Notes: generated by a model not told the origin, from the letters alone. Positions 17,669 to 27,634 are shown, numbered from the stretch's first letter. The stretch is DNA of 64,000 nucleotides from Enorma phocaeensis (GCF_900186505.1 NZ_LT891968.1:160119-224118), one strand, 5' to 3'. A program made the numbers and translations.

Positions 17669-20600
17669 ATGGTCTCGCGCATCTACGTGGAGAAGAAACC
17701 GGGCTTCGACGTTGAGGCCCAGCAGCTCAAGAGCGAGCTCACGAGCATTCTTGGTATCGAGGGCATCGAAAGTCTCCGCCTCATCAACCGCTACGATGTC
17801 GAGGGGATCGACGAAGAGCTCTTCCTCTCCTGCGTGCCAACGGTCTTCAGCGAGCCGCAAGTCGATGTCACCTACGAGGAGCTCCCGCACGTCGAGGGAG
17901 CTTCGATGTTCGCCGTCGAGTTCCTGCCCGGCCAGTTCGACCAGCGAGCCGACTCCGCAAGCGAGTGCATCCAGCTCATCTCCCAGGGCGAGCGTCCCAC
18001 CGTGCGCTCCGCTAAGGTCTACCTCATCGCAGGCGCGCTGGACAACGCTTCCATCGATGCCATCAAGCATTATGTGGTGAACCCCGTCGAGGCGCGCCTC
18101 GCTTCGCTGGAGAAGCCCGCGGCCCTCGCAACCGAGATCCCCGACCCCGAACCCGTCGAGATTCTCGCAGGCTTCCGCGAGCTCGACGAGGCCGGCCTCT
18201 CCGCGTTCATCGCCGAGCGCGGCCTGGCCATGGACCTCGCGGACATCCGCTTCTGCCAGGAATACTTCACCGAGGAAGACCGCGACCCCTCCATCACCGA
18301 GATCCGCGTCATCGACACCTACTGGTCCGACCACTGCCGTCACACCACGTTCGGCACCGTGCTCGATGAGGTCTCCATCGACGACGCCGTGGTGCAGAAA
18401 GCCTTCGACCGCTACCTCGCCATGCGCCACGAGCTTGGCCGTGACGAGAAGCCTGTCTGCCTCATGGACATGGGCACCATCGGCGCCAAGTACCTCAAGA
18501 GCACGGGCCAGCTCACCGGCCTCGACGAGTCTGAGGAAATCAACGCCTGCACGGTGAAGGTCACGGTCGACGTCGACGGCAAGGATGAGGACTGGCTCTT
18601 CCTCTTCAAGAACGAGACCCACAACCACCCCACTGAGATCGAGCCCTTCGGCGGCGCGGCCACCTGCATCGGCGGCGCCATCCGCGACCCGCTCTCCGGC
18701 CGCAGCTACGTCTATCAGGCCATGCGCGTGACCGGCGCGGCCGACCCCACGGTGCCGGTCGCCGAGACGCTCGCCGGCAAGCTGCCGCAGCGCAAGCTCG
18801 TGACCACCGCGGCGGCGGGCTACTCGAGCTACGGCAACCAGATCGGCCTCGCCACGGGCCAGGTCTCCGAGCTCTACCACCCCGGCTACGTCGCCAAGCG
18901 CATGGAGGTCGGCGCCGTGGTGGGCGCCACCCCCGCGAGCCACGTGCGCCGCGAGGAGCCCGCACCCGGCGACAAGATCATCCTGCTCGGCGGCCGCACC
19001 GGCCGCGACGGCATCGGCGGCGCCACGGGCAGCTCCAAGGCGCACAACGTCGAGTCCATCGAGAAGGACGGGGCCGAGGTCCAGAAGGGCAACGCCCCCA
19101 TGGAGCGCAAGCTCCAGCGCCTCTTCCGCCGCGAGGATGCCTGCCGCCTCATCAAGCGCTGCAACGACTTCGGCGCGGGCGGCGTGAGCGTTGCCGTGGG
19201 CGAGCTCGCCGACGGCCTCTACATCGACCTTGACCAGGTCACCAAAAAGTACGAGGGCCTCGACGGCACCGAGCTCGCCATCAGCGAATCACAGGAGCGC
19301 ATGGCGGTTGCCGTGGCAGAAGACGACGTCGACGAGTTCATGGCATACGCCGAGGAGGAAAACCTCGAGGCAACCGTCATCGCCGAGGTCACGTACGAGA
19401 AGCGCGTACGCATGGCTTGGAACGGCGACGTGATCGTGGACCTTTCGCGCGAGTTCCTCGCCAGCAACGGCGCTCCAAAGCACCAGGTCGTGCACATCGG
19501 GCCGCGCTCCGTATGGCAACCGGCATGGGAGGGTGCCACGCTCGCCGAGCGCATGGAAGCTCTGGTGCGCGACCTCAACGTCTGCTCCAACAAGGGCCTC
19601 GCCGAGCGCTTCGACTCCACCATCGGAGCCGCCACGGTGCTCATGCCCTTCGGCGGCAAAACCCAGCTCACGCCTGCGCAGGCAATGGTCGCGAAGTTCC
19701 CGGTGGACGGCGAGACCACCACGGTCTCCGGCATGGCCTGGGGCTTCAACCCCTACCTCATGAGCGCCGACCAGTTCGCCGGCGCCTACCTCTCCGTGGT
19801 GGAGAGCGTGAGCCGCCTGGTTGCCACGGGCTTTGCGCATGAGCGCGCCTACCTCTCGTTCCAGGAGTACTTCGAGCGCCTGCGCGACGTGCCCGAGCGC
19901 TGGGGCAAGCCGGCGGCGGCCGTGCTCGGCGCGTTGATGGCGCAGGTCGACCTCGGCATCGGCGCCATCGGCGGCAAAGACTCCATGTCCGGCTCCTTCG
20001 AGGATTTGGACGTGCCGCCCACGCTCGTCTCGTTCGCTGTTGCCACGGGCAAGCTCGATCGCGTGGTCTCGCCTGAGTTCAAGGACGCAGGGCACCGTGT
20101 GGTGCGCATCGCGCCGGCAGCGTACGCCGAGGACTGGCGGCCGAACGCTGTCCAATTGCTCGAGGCGTTCTCCTTGGTAGAGCAGCTCGTCGCCGCGGGC
20201 GCGGCGGCAGCCGTCTCCACCCCCGGGTACGGCGGATGCGCTGAGGCGCTCTTCAAGATGAGCGTTGGTAACGGAATTGGCCTCGAGCTCGCCGACGACG
20301 TGGATACCGATACGCTCTTCGAGCCGATGTACGGCAGCTTTGTGGTCGAGCTTACCGAAGACGCCGACGCGGTGCTCGAAAGCGCTCCGGACACGCTCGT
20401 TATCGAGGCGATCGGCACCACGGTCGAGGGCTATGTGCTCGAGACCGCCGACGAGCAGATCGACCTCGCCGAGCTGCAAGAGGCCTGGGAGTCCAGCATC
20501 GAGGGGGTCTTCCCCTATCGCACGCCTGCCGGCGAAGCCGCCAGCCTTCCCGCGGTGGAGCCCGTCACCTATCGGTGCGCCGACACCGGCCGCGTCCGCG

Positions 20601-21424
20601 CGGTCTACGGTGGCGAGAAGTTCGCCCGCCCGCGCGTGATCATCCCCGTGTTCCCCGGCAACAACTGCGAGTACGACAGCGCCCGCGCCTTCGAGCGCGC
20701 CGGCGCCTTGGCAGAGACCTTCGTCATCAACAACCTCACGCCCGAGGCGGTGGCCGAGAGCACCCGCGAGCTCGCGCGCCGCATTCGCGAGAGCCAGATC
20801 GTCATGATCCCCGGCGGCTTTTCCGGCGGAGACGAGCCAGACGGCTCTGCCAAGTTCATCACCGCGTTCTTCCGCGCGCCCGAGGTCACCGAAGCCGTAC
20901 GCGACCTGCTGCAGGCGCGCGATGGCCTGATGCTCGGCATCTGCAACGGCTTCCAGGCGCTCGTGAAGCTAGGCCTCGTGCCCTATGGAGACATCGTGCC
21001 CGCCACCGCCGATGCCCCCACGCTCACGTTCAACACCATCGGCCGCCATCAGAGCCGCCTGGTGGAGACGCGTGTGGCGAGCGACCTTTCGCCCTGGCTC
21101 TCCGCCTGCAAGCCGGGAGACGTCTACACCGTGGCCATCTCCCACGGCGAGGGCCGCTTCGTGGCGTCGGACGAGGTGCTCGGCCAGCTGCGCGACGGAG
21201 GCCAGATCGCCACGCAGTACGTGGACGCCGCCGGCATGCCCAGCATGGACCTCTCAGTGAACCCCAACGGCAGCGTTTGCGCCATTGAGGGCATCACCAG
21301 CCCGGATGGTCGCGTCTTCGGCAAGATGGGCCACGTGGAGCGCAGCGGCGAGGGCCTCTATCAAAACGTCCCCGGCAACAAGTACATGCCCATCTTCGAG
21401 GGGGGCGTCGCATACTTCGCGTAA
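17669..21424 (+). CDS. purL: Phosphoribosylformylglycinamidine synthase, single-chain
   Basis: A 1251-residue enzyme that converts FGAR to FGAM using glutamine and ATP. The N-terminal PurS-like part (MVSRIYVEKKPGFD) is followed by two tandem synthetase halves (TYWSDHCRHTTF, NETHNHPTEIEPFGG, then the second half with GGKDSMSG). From about residue 990 comes the glutaminase part: PGNNCEYDSARAFE, the nucleophile in GICNGFQAL, and SHGEGRF. This is the fused layout that takes the place of separate PurS, PurL and PurQ. GGGAAGGGCAGG precedes the ATG. It is followed by a strong terminator, so it is monocistronic. Confidence 0.96.
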   Translation: MVSRIYVEKKPGFDVEAQQLKSELTSILGIEGIESLRLINRYDVEGIDEELFLSCVPTVFSEPQVDVTYEELPHVEGASMFAVEFLPGQFDQRADSASECIQLISQGERPTVRSAKVYLIAGALDNASIDAIKHYVVNPVEARLASLEKPAALATEIPDPEPVEILAGFRELDEAGLSAFIAERGLAMDLADIRFCQEYFTEEDRDPSITEIRVIDTYWSDHCRHTTFGTVLDEVSIDDAVVQKAFDRYLAMRHELGRDEKPVCLMDMGTIGAKYLKSTGQLTGLDESEEINACTVKVTVDVDGKDEDWLFLFKNETHNHPTEIEPFGGAATCIGGAIRDPLSGRSYVYQAMRVTGAADPTVPVAETLAGKLPQRKLVTTAAAGYSSYGNQIGLATGQVSELYHPGYVAKRMEVGAVVGATPASHVRREEPAPGDKIILLGGRTGRDGIGGATGSSKAHNVESIEKDGAEVQKGNAPMERKLQRLFRREDACRLIKRCNDFGAGGVSVAVGELADGLYIDLDQVTKKYEGLDGTELAISESQERMAVAVAEDDVDEFMAYAEEENLEATVIAEVTYEKRVRMAWNGDVIVDLSREFLASNGAPKHQVVHIGPRSVWQPAWEGATLAERMEALVRDLNVCSNKGLAERFDSTIGAATVLMPFGGKTQLTPAQAMVAKFPVDGETTTVSGMAWGFNPYLMSADQFAGAYLSVVESVSRLVATGFAHERAYLSFQEYFERLRDVPERWGKPAAAVLGALMAQVDLGIGAIGGKDSMSGSFEDLDVPPTLVSFAVATGKLDRVVSPEFKDAGHRVVRIAPAAYAEDWRPNAVQLLEAFSLVEQLVAAGAAAAVSTPGYGGCAEALFKMSVGNGIGLELADDVDTDTLFEPMYGSFVVELTEDADAVLESAPDTLVIEAIGTTVEGYVLETADEQIDLAELQEAWESSIEGVFPYRTPAGEAASLPAVEPVTYRCADTGRVRAVYGGEKFARPRVIIPVFPGNNCEYDSARAFERAGALAETFVINNLTPEAVAESTRELARRIRESQIVMIPGGFSGGDEPDGSAKFITAFFRAPEVTEAVRDLLQARDGLMLGICNGFQALVKLGLVPYGDIVPATADAPTLTFNTIGRHQSRLVETRVASDLSPWLSACKPGDVYTVAISHGEGRFVASDEVLGQLRDGGQIATQYVDAAGMPSMDLSVNPNGSVCAIEGITSPDGRVFGKMGHVERSGEGLYQNVPGNKYMPIFEGGVAYFA

Positions 21425-21452
21425 GGCCCGGTATCAGCAGGCTCTTCTAGCG

Positions 21453-21515
21453 GAAGGCCCCTCGCGCCAGTTCTCGTCACCATGCTGCTGCGGAACCGCG
21501 CGAGGGGCCTTCTCC
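21453..21515 (+). terminator. purL terminator
   Basis: Perfect 15-bp arms GAAGGCCCCTCGCGC (21453-21467) and its complement (21498-21512) with a 30-nt loop, followed by TCCTT. It lies 28 bp after the purL stop. Confidence 0.75.
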
Positions 21516-21700
21516 TTACGCGCCCTGCCTCTCGTGGGTGCCCGCTCTAGAAGGGGCGGACCTATGGGGCCGGCAGCAGAACCTTGCAGGGCCGGCTGGA
21601 CCTTGCACGGTTGGCATCGCTCAGACCAGCCGGCGCGACCTAGTATCAGCCGTCTAACTCACTGCCAGGGAGCAGTACCGAGTCATAAGGAGGAACCCAA

Positions 21701-22681
21701 GTGGCAAGCGCCGCCTCTTCTATCGACCATTTGCGGGCACGAGCGGCCTTCGACGCCTACGTGGCGCCTTACGACACGGCGAACCCGCGCATCGCACTCA
21801 AGGTCGAGCACACCCTGCGCGTGGCTGAGCTTAGCGAGCGCATCGCGCGCGAAGCGGGCTTCACGCCCGCTGGGATAGACCTTGCCTGGCTGTGCGGGCT
21901 TCTCCATGATATTGGACGCTTCGAGCAGCTGCGCCGGTGGGACACGTTCAGCGATGCGGCCTCTACCAGCCATGCCGCACTTGGCGTTGAGGTGCTGTTC
22001 GGCACGCGCGGCAACGCGGGTGCGGGCGACCCCGGTGCGGGCACGGGCAACGCCGGTGCGGGCGCGAGCAACGCCGGCGCGCACACGAGCGACGGAGCGG
22101 ATGCCGATGACCGTGACGATGCAGGCGCCAGCGCCAACGACGATGCCAGCACAGGCATCAGCGACTGCTCCAGCGCCGGCATCATCCATCGCTTCATCGA
22201 TCCGAACGACGAACTCGAGTCCATCGTCTACGCGGCGGTCGCCTACCACAGCGATTTCCGTTTGCCCAACAACCTCGACGTGCGCACCCGCGCGATCTGC
22301 GACGTGGTGCGCGACGCCGACAAGATCGACATCCTGCGCGTGACCTGCAGCGACTCGGTGGAGACGGTACTCGGCGTTTCCGAGGATGAGCTCCTTGCAA
22401 GCACCGTCTCGCCAGCTGTGGAGGACGCGTTCTTCGAGCATCGCACCGTGCGGCGCGACGAGCGCGCCACCCCGGCGGATTTTCTCGTCTCGCTCGCCTG
22501 CTTCAGCTACGAGCTGGTCTATCCTGCAAGCCTAGGGATCGCGGAGGAGCAAGGCTTCATGTTCCTGCCCTTTGAGCAGCCCTTCGGGATCGGGAACACG
22601 TTCACCGATCCCGCGACCCGCATGCTAATGAGCCGCATGGACGGCCATCTCCGCGCCTGGGTGGAAGAGCAGGACCGGTAG
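21701..22681 (+). CDS. HD-domain phosphohydrolase with low-complexity insertion
   Basis: A 326-residue HD-superfamily metal-dependent phosphohydrolase. It has the leading His in VEHTLRVAELSERIA, the HD pair in LLHDIGRFEQ, a later histidine in AVAYHSDFRLP and the distal aspartate in VVRDADKIDIL. Between the HD pair and the later residues (about 103-165) is a run rich in Gly, Ala, Asn and Asp with short repeats such as NAGAG. Such an insert is unusual within an HD domain and is probably a disordered loop. The start is a GTG after AAGGAGGAACCCAA. Substrate unknown. Confidence 0.82.
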   Translation: MASAASSIDHLRARAAFDAYVAPYDTANPRIALKVEHTLRVAELSERIAREAGFTPAGIDLAWLCGLLHDIGRFEQLRRWDTFSDAASTSHAALGVEVLFGTRGNAGAGDPGAGTGNAGAGASNAGAHTSDGADADDRDDAGASANDDASTGISDCSSAGIIHRFIDPNDELESIVYAAVAYHSDFRLPNNLDVRTRAICDVVRDADKIDILRVTCSDSVETVLGVSEDELLASTVSPAVEDAFFEHRTVRRDERATPADFLVSLACFSYELVYPASLGIAEEQGFMFLPFEQPFGIGNTFTDPATRMLMSRMDGHLRAWVEEQDR

Positions 22682-22809
22682 CCGCAGGGTCGACAAACCC
22701 ATCGCGGCCACCGGAGCGACTTGAGCCGCCGGAGCGACTTCGTGTACCAAACGGACGCAAGACGGCCGAACTGCCGTGGAACCGCCAACGCGCCGCAAGC
22801 AGCAAGCTC

Positions 22810-24414
22810 TTACTCGGAGGCGTCCACCCGCTGCGCCTCGAACGTCTCGGCAACCGCATCCTCCTCGCGGACGCCGTCGTTCGCACGCTCAAGCGCGCTC
22901 AGGTACTCGTTGTACATGTTCTCCGTCGCGAGCTTGTGAGGCGACTTCTTCGCGTAGGCGCGCACCTGCGCCGCGGATTTATTAACCGCCTGGATGGTCC
23001 CGGGCCCGGCGACGCACCCGCCCGGGCACGCCATGCCCTCGAGCAGGTAGCCGTTGTACTTGCCCTTCACGGCGTCCTTCATCATCTTGCGGCAGTTCTC
23101 GAGGCCCTGGGCGGACTCCACCTTGACCTCGAGATCGGGGTGGTCCTTGTGGATGGCGTCGACCACGGCTTGGGCCACGCCGCCCGCTACGGCGAAACCG
23201 CGACCGGAAGCGCTCGCCACATCGAAATCAGATGCACCGTCGCCCGCGAGCTTGGTGTATTCGATATCCTTAGCCTCCATCATGCCCGCCATCTCCTCGA
23301 AGGTGAGCACGAAGTCGACCTCGCTCTTAACACTGCGCCGCATGGCCTCGAGTTTCTTTGCCGCGCACGGCCCCACAAAGACGATCTTGGCGTTGGGATG
23401 CTGTTCGCGAATCAGGCGCGCCGTGAGCACCATGGGCGTGAGCGCCATCGAGATGCAGTCCGCATGCTCGGGGAATTCCTTCTTAGCCATGACCGACCAC
23501 GCCGGGCAGCAGCTCGTGCCCATGAACGGGATCTTCTCGGGCACCTCGTCTAGGAAGTAGCCAGCTTCTTGCACCGTGCAAAGGTCGGCGCCGATGGCGA
23601 CCTCCTCCATGCCCGCGAACCCGAGCGTCTTGAAGGCCTCGCGCAGCTTGTCAACGTTGCCGCGGCCGCCAAACTGACCCACGAACGAAGGCGCCACCGC
23701 GGCGATGACCTCTTCACCGGCACGGATCGCCTGGATGATCTGGAAGATCTGGCTCTTGTCGGCGATAGCGCCAAACGGGCAGTTCACGAGGCACTGACCG
23801 CAGGACACGCACTTGTCGTAATCAATGACGGCGCGGCCCTGCTCGTCGGAGCCAATCGCATTCATGCCGCATGCGGCCGCGCACGGGCGCTCGCGGTGGA
23901 TGATCGCCGTGTACGGGCACACCTGCAAGCAGCGGCCGCACTTGATGCACTTCTCTTGGTCGATGTACGCCTTCTTATCCTTGAACGTGATGGCACCCTT
24001 AGGGCAGACCTCGCGGCAGGGATGCGCAAGGCACCCCTGGCAGAGGTTCGACACCACGTAGGACTCCTCGGCGCAGGCGTTGCAGGCGAAGTTGATGATG
24101 TTGATGAGCGGCGGCTCGTAGTAGGTCTCGGGCTTAGCTGCCTCCTCGGCACCCTCCGAGATCATCGGCGGGCGATCACCGCCCTGCAAGGGTAGGCCCA
24201 TGGCGAGGCGAATGCGTTCACCAACCACGGCGCGCTCGAGGAACACGCTCTCGCGATACGTCGCGACGTCGCCAGAGATGATCTCATACGGCAGGTCGTC
24301 GAGCTCGTCGAGAATGCCATCGTCATCCTCGTAGGCAATGCGAGCGACCTCGCGAAATACGGTACGGCGAATCTTTGCGAGGTTGGTGTAGACCCCGCGC
24401 ATAGCCTCTGCCAT
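22810..24414 (-). CDS. Monomeric [FeFe] hydrogenase, group B-like
   Basis: A 534-residue enzyme for H2 production or uptake. Cys-rich N-terminal segments bind [4Fe-4S] clusters (CNACAEES, CQGCLAHPC, CIKCGRCLQVC, CVSCGQCLVNC). The H-cluster motifs are L1 TSCCPAW, L2 PCAAKK and L3 EGMACPGGCVAGPG. Alanine in L1, where group A has glycine (TSCCPGW), fits group B. The ATG at 24414 has GAGGGGAG in front. A TATACT near 24500 on the minus strand could be its -10 box. The HydE, HydF and HydG maturases are not in the window. It probably disposes of ferredoxin electrons during fermentation (inference). Confidence 0.92.
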   Translation of the reverse strand: MAEAMRGVYTNLAKIRRTVFREVARIAYEDDDGILDELDDLPYEIISGDVATYRESVFLERAVVGERIRLAMGLPLQGGDRPPMISEGAEEAAKPETYYEPPLINIINFACNACAEESYVVSNLCQGCLAHPCREVCPKGAITFKDKKAYIDQEKCIKCGRCLQVCPYTAIIHRERPCAAACGMNAIGSDEQGRAVIDYDKCVSCGQCLVNCPFGAIADKSQIFQIIQAIRAGEEVIAAVAPSFVGQFGGRGNVDKLREAFKTLGFAGMEEVAIGADLCTVQEAGYFLDEVPEKIPFMGTSCCPAWSVMAKKEFPEHADCISMALTPMVLTARLIREQHPNAKIVFVGPCAAKKLEAMRRSVKSEVDFVLTFEEMAGMMEAKDIEYTKLAGDGASDFDVASASGRGFAVAGGVAQAVVDAIHKDHPDLEVKVESAQGLENCRKMMKDAVKGKYNGYLLEGMACPGGCVAGPGTIQAVNKSAAQVRAYAKKSPHKLATENMYNEYLSALERANDGVREEDAVAETFEAQRVDASE

Positions 24415-24816
24415 GTTTTCTCCCCTCGCTGGGACGGTCCGGGCATACAGCCGGCGCGCTGCATGCCCGGACCCACCTCGAATTTGCACTTAAAGTATAA
24501 AGGGCGTTTGGCGCTCAGCGGACGATACAACGACCGGAATTTCGCTCATGGGCTGTTCTGCTGCTGTTCTCCGTACCAATGGCAGGCTGGGTCTGCGCAA
24601 TTGATGGGTGCCGCGTTCGAGAATCATCGGCTGGAACCCCGGGAAGACGGCATTGCCAAACTCGTGGCAGATACCTTTTTCCGGAAGTGAGTGACTATAT
24701 TGGAATCGTGGAAGTAGATCGACATTTTCATTTATAAAGACGCAGGTCATGGCTTCGAGATATTCCGGCTACTCGGACGATCCGGGAAAAACCACTCACA
24801 ACTGGAATTTTTGTTA
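24415..24816. other. Intergenic region upstream of the hydrogenase
   Basis: About 400 bp. It presumably holds the hydrogenase promoter near 24500. The remainder shows no gene, repeat or RNA structure I can support. Confidence 0.4.
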
Positions 24817-25244
24817 CGGCATATGCTCCAAAAGCCCCTCTACTGCAGGCCGCGTAGCGAGCTCCATGGAGAACGCGCTCGCAGACCCCGAGCAGACGCC
24901 CATGCGAAAGCCTGCTCGTAGCAGCCGTCGCTCTCCATAAACCCTGCCATGAAGCCAACCGCTGCACTCATAGACATCACCGGGAAGCTCACTCGGCACG
25001 CTATCGGAAATGATAAGGGTGTCCCCGCCTTGAGAGCATCGAGCCGCTGGTAGAGCGCCTCGACATCCGTAGCAGTGATCGCAGGGCCCATGCCGTCGAC
25101 CTCGGTCTCCACCCCGTCTGCGTTAATCTTGAAGTTGATGCAACTCATGCCCCCGGCAACATGGATGAAATCGACGGTAACGCCCACGGCCTGCAGGCGC
25201 CGCGCGATATCGTCACCGGTAAAGCCGGCCAGAAATCCGAGCAC
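24817..25244 (-). pseudogene. Decayed PfkB-family kinase, 1-phosphofructokinase-like
   Basis: One frame reads GFLAGFTGDDIARRLQAVGV, then FIHVAGGMSCINFKINADG and MGPAITATDVEALYQRLDALKAG, all typical of FruK/LacC kinases. After that the reading frame changes: MPSELPGDVYE is in a second frame, GFMAGFMESDGCYEQAFAW returns to the first, and SGSASAFSMELATRPAVEGL is again in the second. The N-terminal third is missing and the catalytic GAGD region is lost. At least three frame breaks plus deletions show a decayed gene. No other fructose-PTS gene is nearby. Confidence 0.8.
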
Positions 25245-25542
25245 TCAGGTCTAATTCCCCAGGTTGCTGAGCACGATGGAAAGAGAGCACGGCACTGTCA
25301 ACTCTCGGCGATTCCGCCACAATCATCCAGAATCGTTCGCCATCGGTCAGATGTAGAATACGACCGATTGGAATACGACCGATATCGCTTATTATCATCC
25401 AGCAGTGTGTTTCCGGAGGCAAACGGCAGGCGCAGCCGCCCCAGCAGCACGCGCCCTCTTGGTATGATGAAACGAATATGCGGGCGGCGTCTGCGAGAGC
25501 CATCGGAATAGTCCCCGCACCAGCACGGACAAGGAGGTCACC

Positions 25543-26295
25543 ATGAGCCTGTGGAACGAACTCGAGCACCTGAAGAACTGCACGTGGGTCGAACTCTCCC
25601 ATCCCCTCACCAACGAGAGCCCTTACTGGGCAGGCATTCCCGCCGGCTCGGTCGACCTATGCCGCACCGTGTTCGACTACGACGAGGAGATGCTCTCCTG
25701 CCGCATCCACACCTATAAGTTCCCCGGGCAGTTCGGCACGCACGTCGACTTCCCCAACCACTTCACGCCGGGCAAGGTCGGCGCCGAAGCGTATGGCACC
25801 GATTACATGGCCATGCCGCTCTGCGTGATCGACCTCACGCCCAAAATCGCCGCAGAGGGCCCCGACACCGCCATCACAGTGGCCGATATCGAGGCTTGGG
25901 AGGCCGAAAACGGTCGCATTCCCGAGGGAGCTTTCGTGGCGCTGCGTACCGACTGGTCGCACCGCTGGCCCGATAACGACGCCCTCAACAACTTCGATGA
26001 AGAAGGCGGGGAGCACTGCCCCGGCTGGTCGATGGAAGCCGTTCAATTCCTTTACGAGCAGCGCGGCATCAAGATGAACGGCCACGAGACCTTCGACACC
26101 GACGCGTCCTTCCTTGCCGCCGAAGCCGATGACCTCGCATGCGAACGCTGGATCTTGGACCACGGCCACCTGCAGGTAGAAGTCATGGCCAACCTCGACA
26201 AGGTGCCGGCAACCGGTGCCATCATCTTCGTGAGCTGGCCTCGCATCGAAGGCGCAACGGGTCTTCCCGCGCGCGTCGTCGCCGTGTTCGAATAG
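25543..26295 (+). CDS. Cyclase-family metal-dependent hydrolase
   Basis: A 250-residue member of the cyclase/kynurenine-formamidase family. The metal-binding signature reads FGTHVDFPNHF, preceded by VELSHPLTNESPYW. FVALRTDWSHRW and LDHGHLQVEVMANLDKVP match the later conserved blocks. AAGGAGGTCACC precedes the ATG. The substrate is uncertain; relatives act on N-formylkynurenine or other amides and lactones. azlC follows at once in the same reading phase, so the three genes probably form an operon. Confidence 0.85.
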   Translation: MSLWNELEHLKNCTWVELSHPLTNESPYWAGIPAGSVDLCRTVFDYDEEMLSCRIHTYKFPGQFGTHVDFPNHFTPGKVGAEAYGTDYMAMPLCVIDLTPKIAAEGPDTAITVADIEAWEAENGRIPEGAFVALRTDWSHRWPDNDALNNFDEEGGEHCPGWSMEAVQFLYEQRGIKMNGHETFDTDASFLAAEADDLACERWILDHGHLQVEVMANLDKVPATGAIIFVSWPRIEGATGLPARVVAVFE

Positions 26296-26307
26296 GGGTG
26301 CATCGTC

Positions 26308-27240
26308 CTGACCGACCAGTCGTCCGCACAAGCCCCAGATAGCACCGCCGAACACGCGCCGGCGGGTGCGCCCGCGCAGCCAGCCCCCGGTAGCTCCGCG
26401 GCGCCCACCGCCGGCGTCCACGCCTCGATCAGCACGTCGGCTGGTACGCGCCTCACCGCCCTCAAAGCAGCGTTCCCCCTCACCATACCCATTCTCGCAG
26501 GGTTCCTGTTCTTGGGCATCACCTGTGGAATCTACGCCACCACACTTGGCCTCCCTTGGTGGATACCCCCGCTTATGGCGTGCCTGATCTTCGCCGGCTC
26601 GGCGGAGTTCGTCGTCGCATCCATGCTTACGGCCCCCTTCAACCCCGTGCAGGTGTTCCTCACGGTCTTCATCATCAACGCCCGGCACCTCTTCTACGGC
26701 CTCTCCATGCTTGAGCGCTTCCGAGACCAAGGGCGAAAGCGCCCGTACCTCATCTTTGCCATGTGCGACGAGTCGTTCTCGATCAATTTCTCCGCACAGG
26801 CCCCCTCCGGCGTGGATGAGGGCTGGTTCATGACCTTCGTGAGCTTGCTCAACCAGTTGTACTGGGTAGTCGGGTGCACCCTGGGAAGCCTCTTCGGCAG
26901 CGCGCTCGCGCTCCAGGTAGAGGGGGTATCCTTCGCCATGACAGCGCTCTTCACCGTTATCCTCCTTGATCAATGGCTCAAGGAACCCGTTCCAGCGAGC
27001 GAGATCATCGGCATCGTTGCGGCATTCGCAGCGCTTCTGCTGTTTGGACCCGACATGTTCATGATCCCTGCAATGCTGCTCATCCTCGCAGCGGTCACCC
27101 TCGTGCGCAGTCGGCTCGAACCCGTGCTCGACGCTGCCGATGATGCCGGAGGCGAGCACGAAGATGCATGTGCTGGCACCGCGAACCCCGCCAACTACGG
27201 AAACGATACCGAAGCGCATGCGGGGGGCGATGCTCAATGA
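26308..27240 (+). CDS. azlC: AzlC-type branched-chain amino acid exporter, large subunit
   Basis: A multi-helix membrane protein. The conserved region begins LKAAFPLTIPILAGFLFLG at about 26461, followed by AGSAEFVVASML, FLTVFIINARHLFYGLSM and further helices. Between the cyclase stop (26295) and this core, the open frame has no ATG, GTG or TTG; the first is a TTG at 26512, already inside helix 1. A CTG at 26308 with GGGGTG upstream is my preferred start, giving 310 residues with an Ala/Pro-rich N-terminal extension. The C-terminal tail is polar. AzlD overlaps by 4 bp. Exact start is uncertain; identity is not. Confidence 0.85.
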   Translation: MTDQSSAQAPDSTAEHAPAGAPAQPAPGSSAAPTAGVHASISTSAGTRLTALKAAFPLTIPILAGFLFLGITCGIYATTLGLPWWIPPLMACLIFAGSAEFVVASMLTAPFNPVQVFLTVFIINARHLFYGLSMLERFRDQGRKRPYLIFAMCDESFSINFSAQAPSGVDEGWFMTFVSLLNQLYWVVGCTLGSLFGSALALQVEGVSFAMTALFTVILLDQWLKEPVPASEIIGIVAAFAALLLFGPDMFMIPAMLLILAAVTLVRSRLEPVLDAADDAGGEHEDACAGTANPANYGNDTEAHAGGDAQ

Positions 27241-27566
27241 CGACGCTCCAGATGATCGTAACCATAGCCGTCGCCGCCGCTGCGACCGTGCTCACCCGCG
27301 CGCTGCCGTTTTTCGCCTTTCCCGCCGGTCGCGAGGCTCCGCGCTACATACGCTACCTTGGACGAGCGCTGCCCGGCGCGGCCTTTGGACTGCTTGTGAT
27401 CTATTGCCTAAGGGATGTGAGCCTCTTCAGCGGGTCGCACGCGGTGCCTGAGCTCGTGAGCATCATCGTGACCGGCGCGCTCTACCTATGGCGCCGCAAC
27501 ATGCTGCTCTCGATCTTCGCAGGTACGGGCATCTACATGGTCTTGGTGAATTTCATCTTCATCTAA
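27237..27566 (+). CDS. azlD: AzlD-type branched-chain amino acid exporter, small subunit
   Basis: A 109-residue membrane protein with the family pattern TRALPFFAFP near the N-terminus, GRALPGAAFGLLVIYCL in the middle and a last helix ending VLVNFIFI. It acts with AzlC to export branched-chain amino acids or analogues. The ATG overlaps the azlC stop (ATGA), which implies translational coupling. It is convergent with the ETF operon. Confidence 0.92.
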   Translation: MTTLQMIVTIAVAAAATVLTRALPFFAFPAGREAPRYIRYLGRALPGAAFGLLVIYCLRDVSLFSGSHAVPELVSIIVTGALYLWRRNMLLSIFAGTGIYMVLVNFIFI

Positions 27567-27634
27567 GGCAGGCGCCTGCTGCCAGCGGAACCTGCGGTCA
27601 GCGAACCAACCGGTATACAGAGCCGTTTCTCCGC

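Noticed and set aside
17456..19045. 529-residue minus-strand open frame over purL
   Set aside because: GC-rich shadow of the real gene with no recognisable domain.
25657..27237. 526-residue minus-strand open frame opposite the cyclase and azlC
   Set aside because: Shadow rich in Gly, Glu and Arg; both plus-strand genes have clear family motifs.
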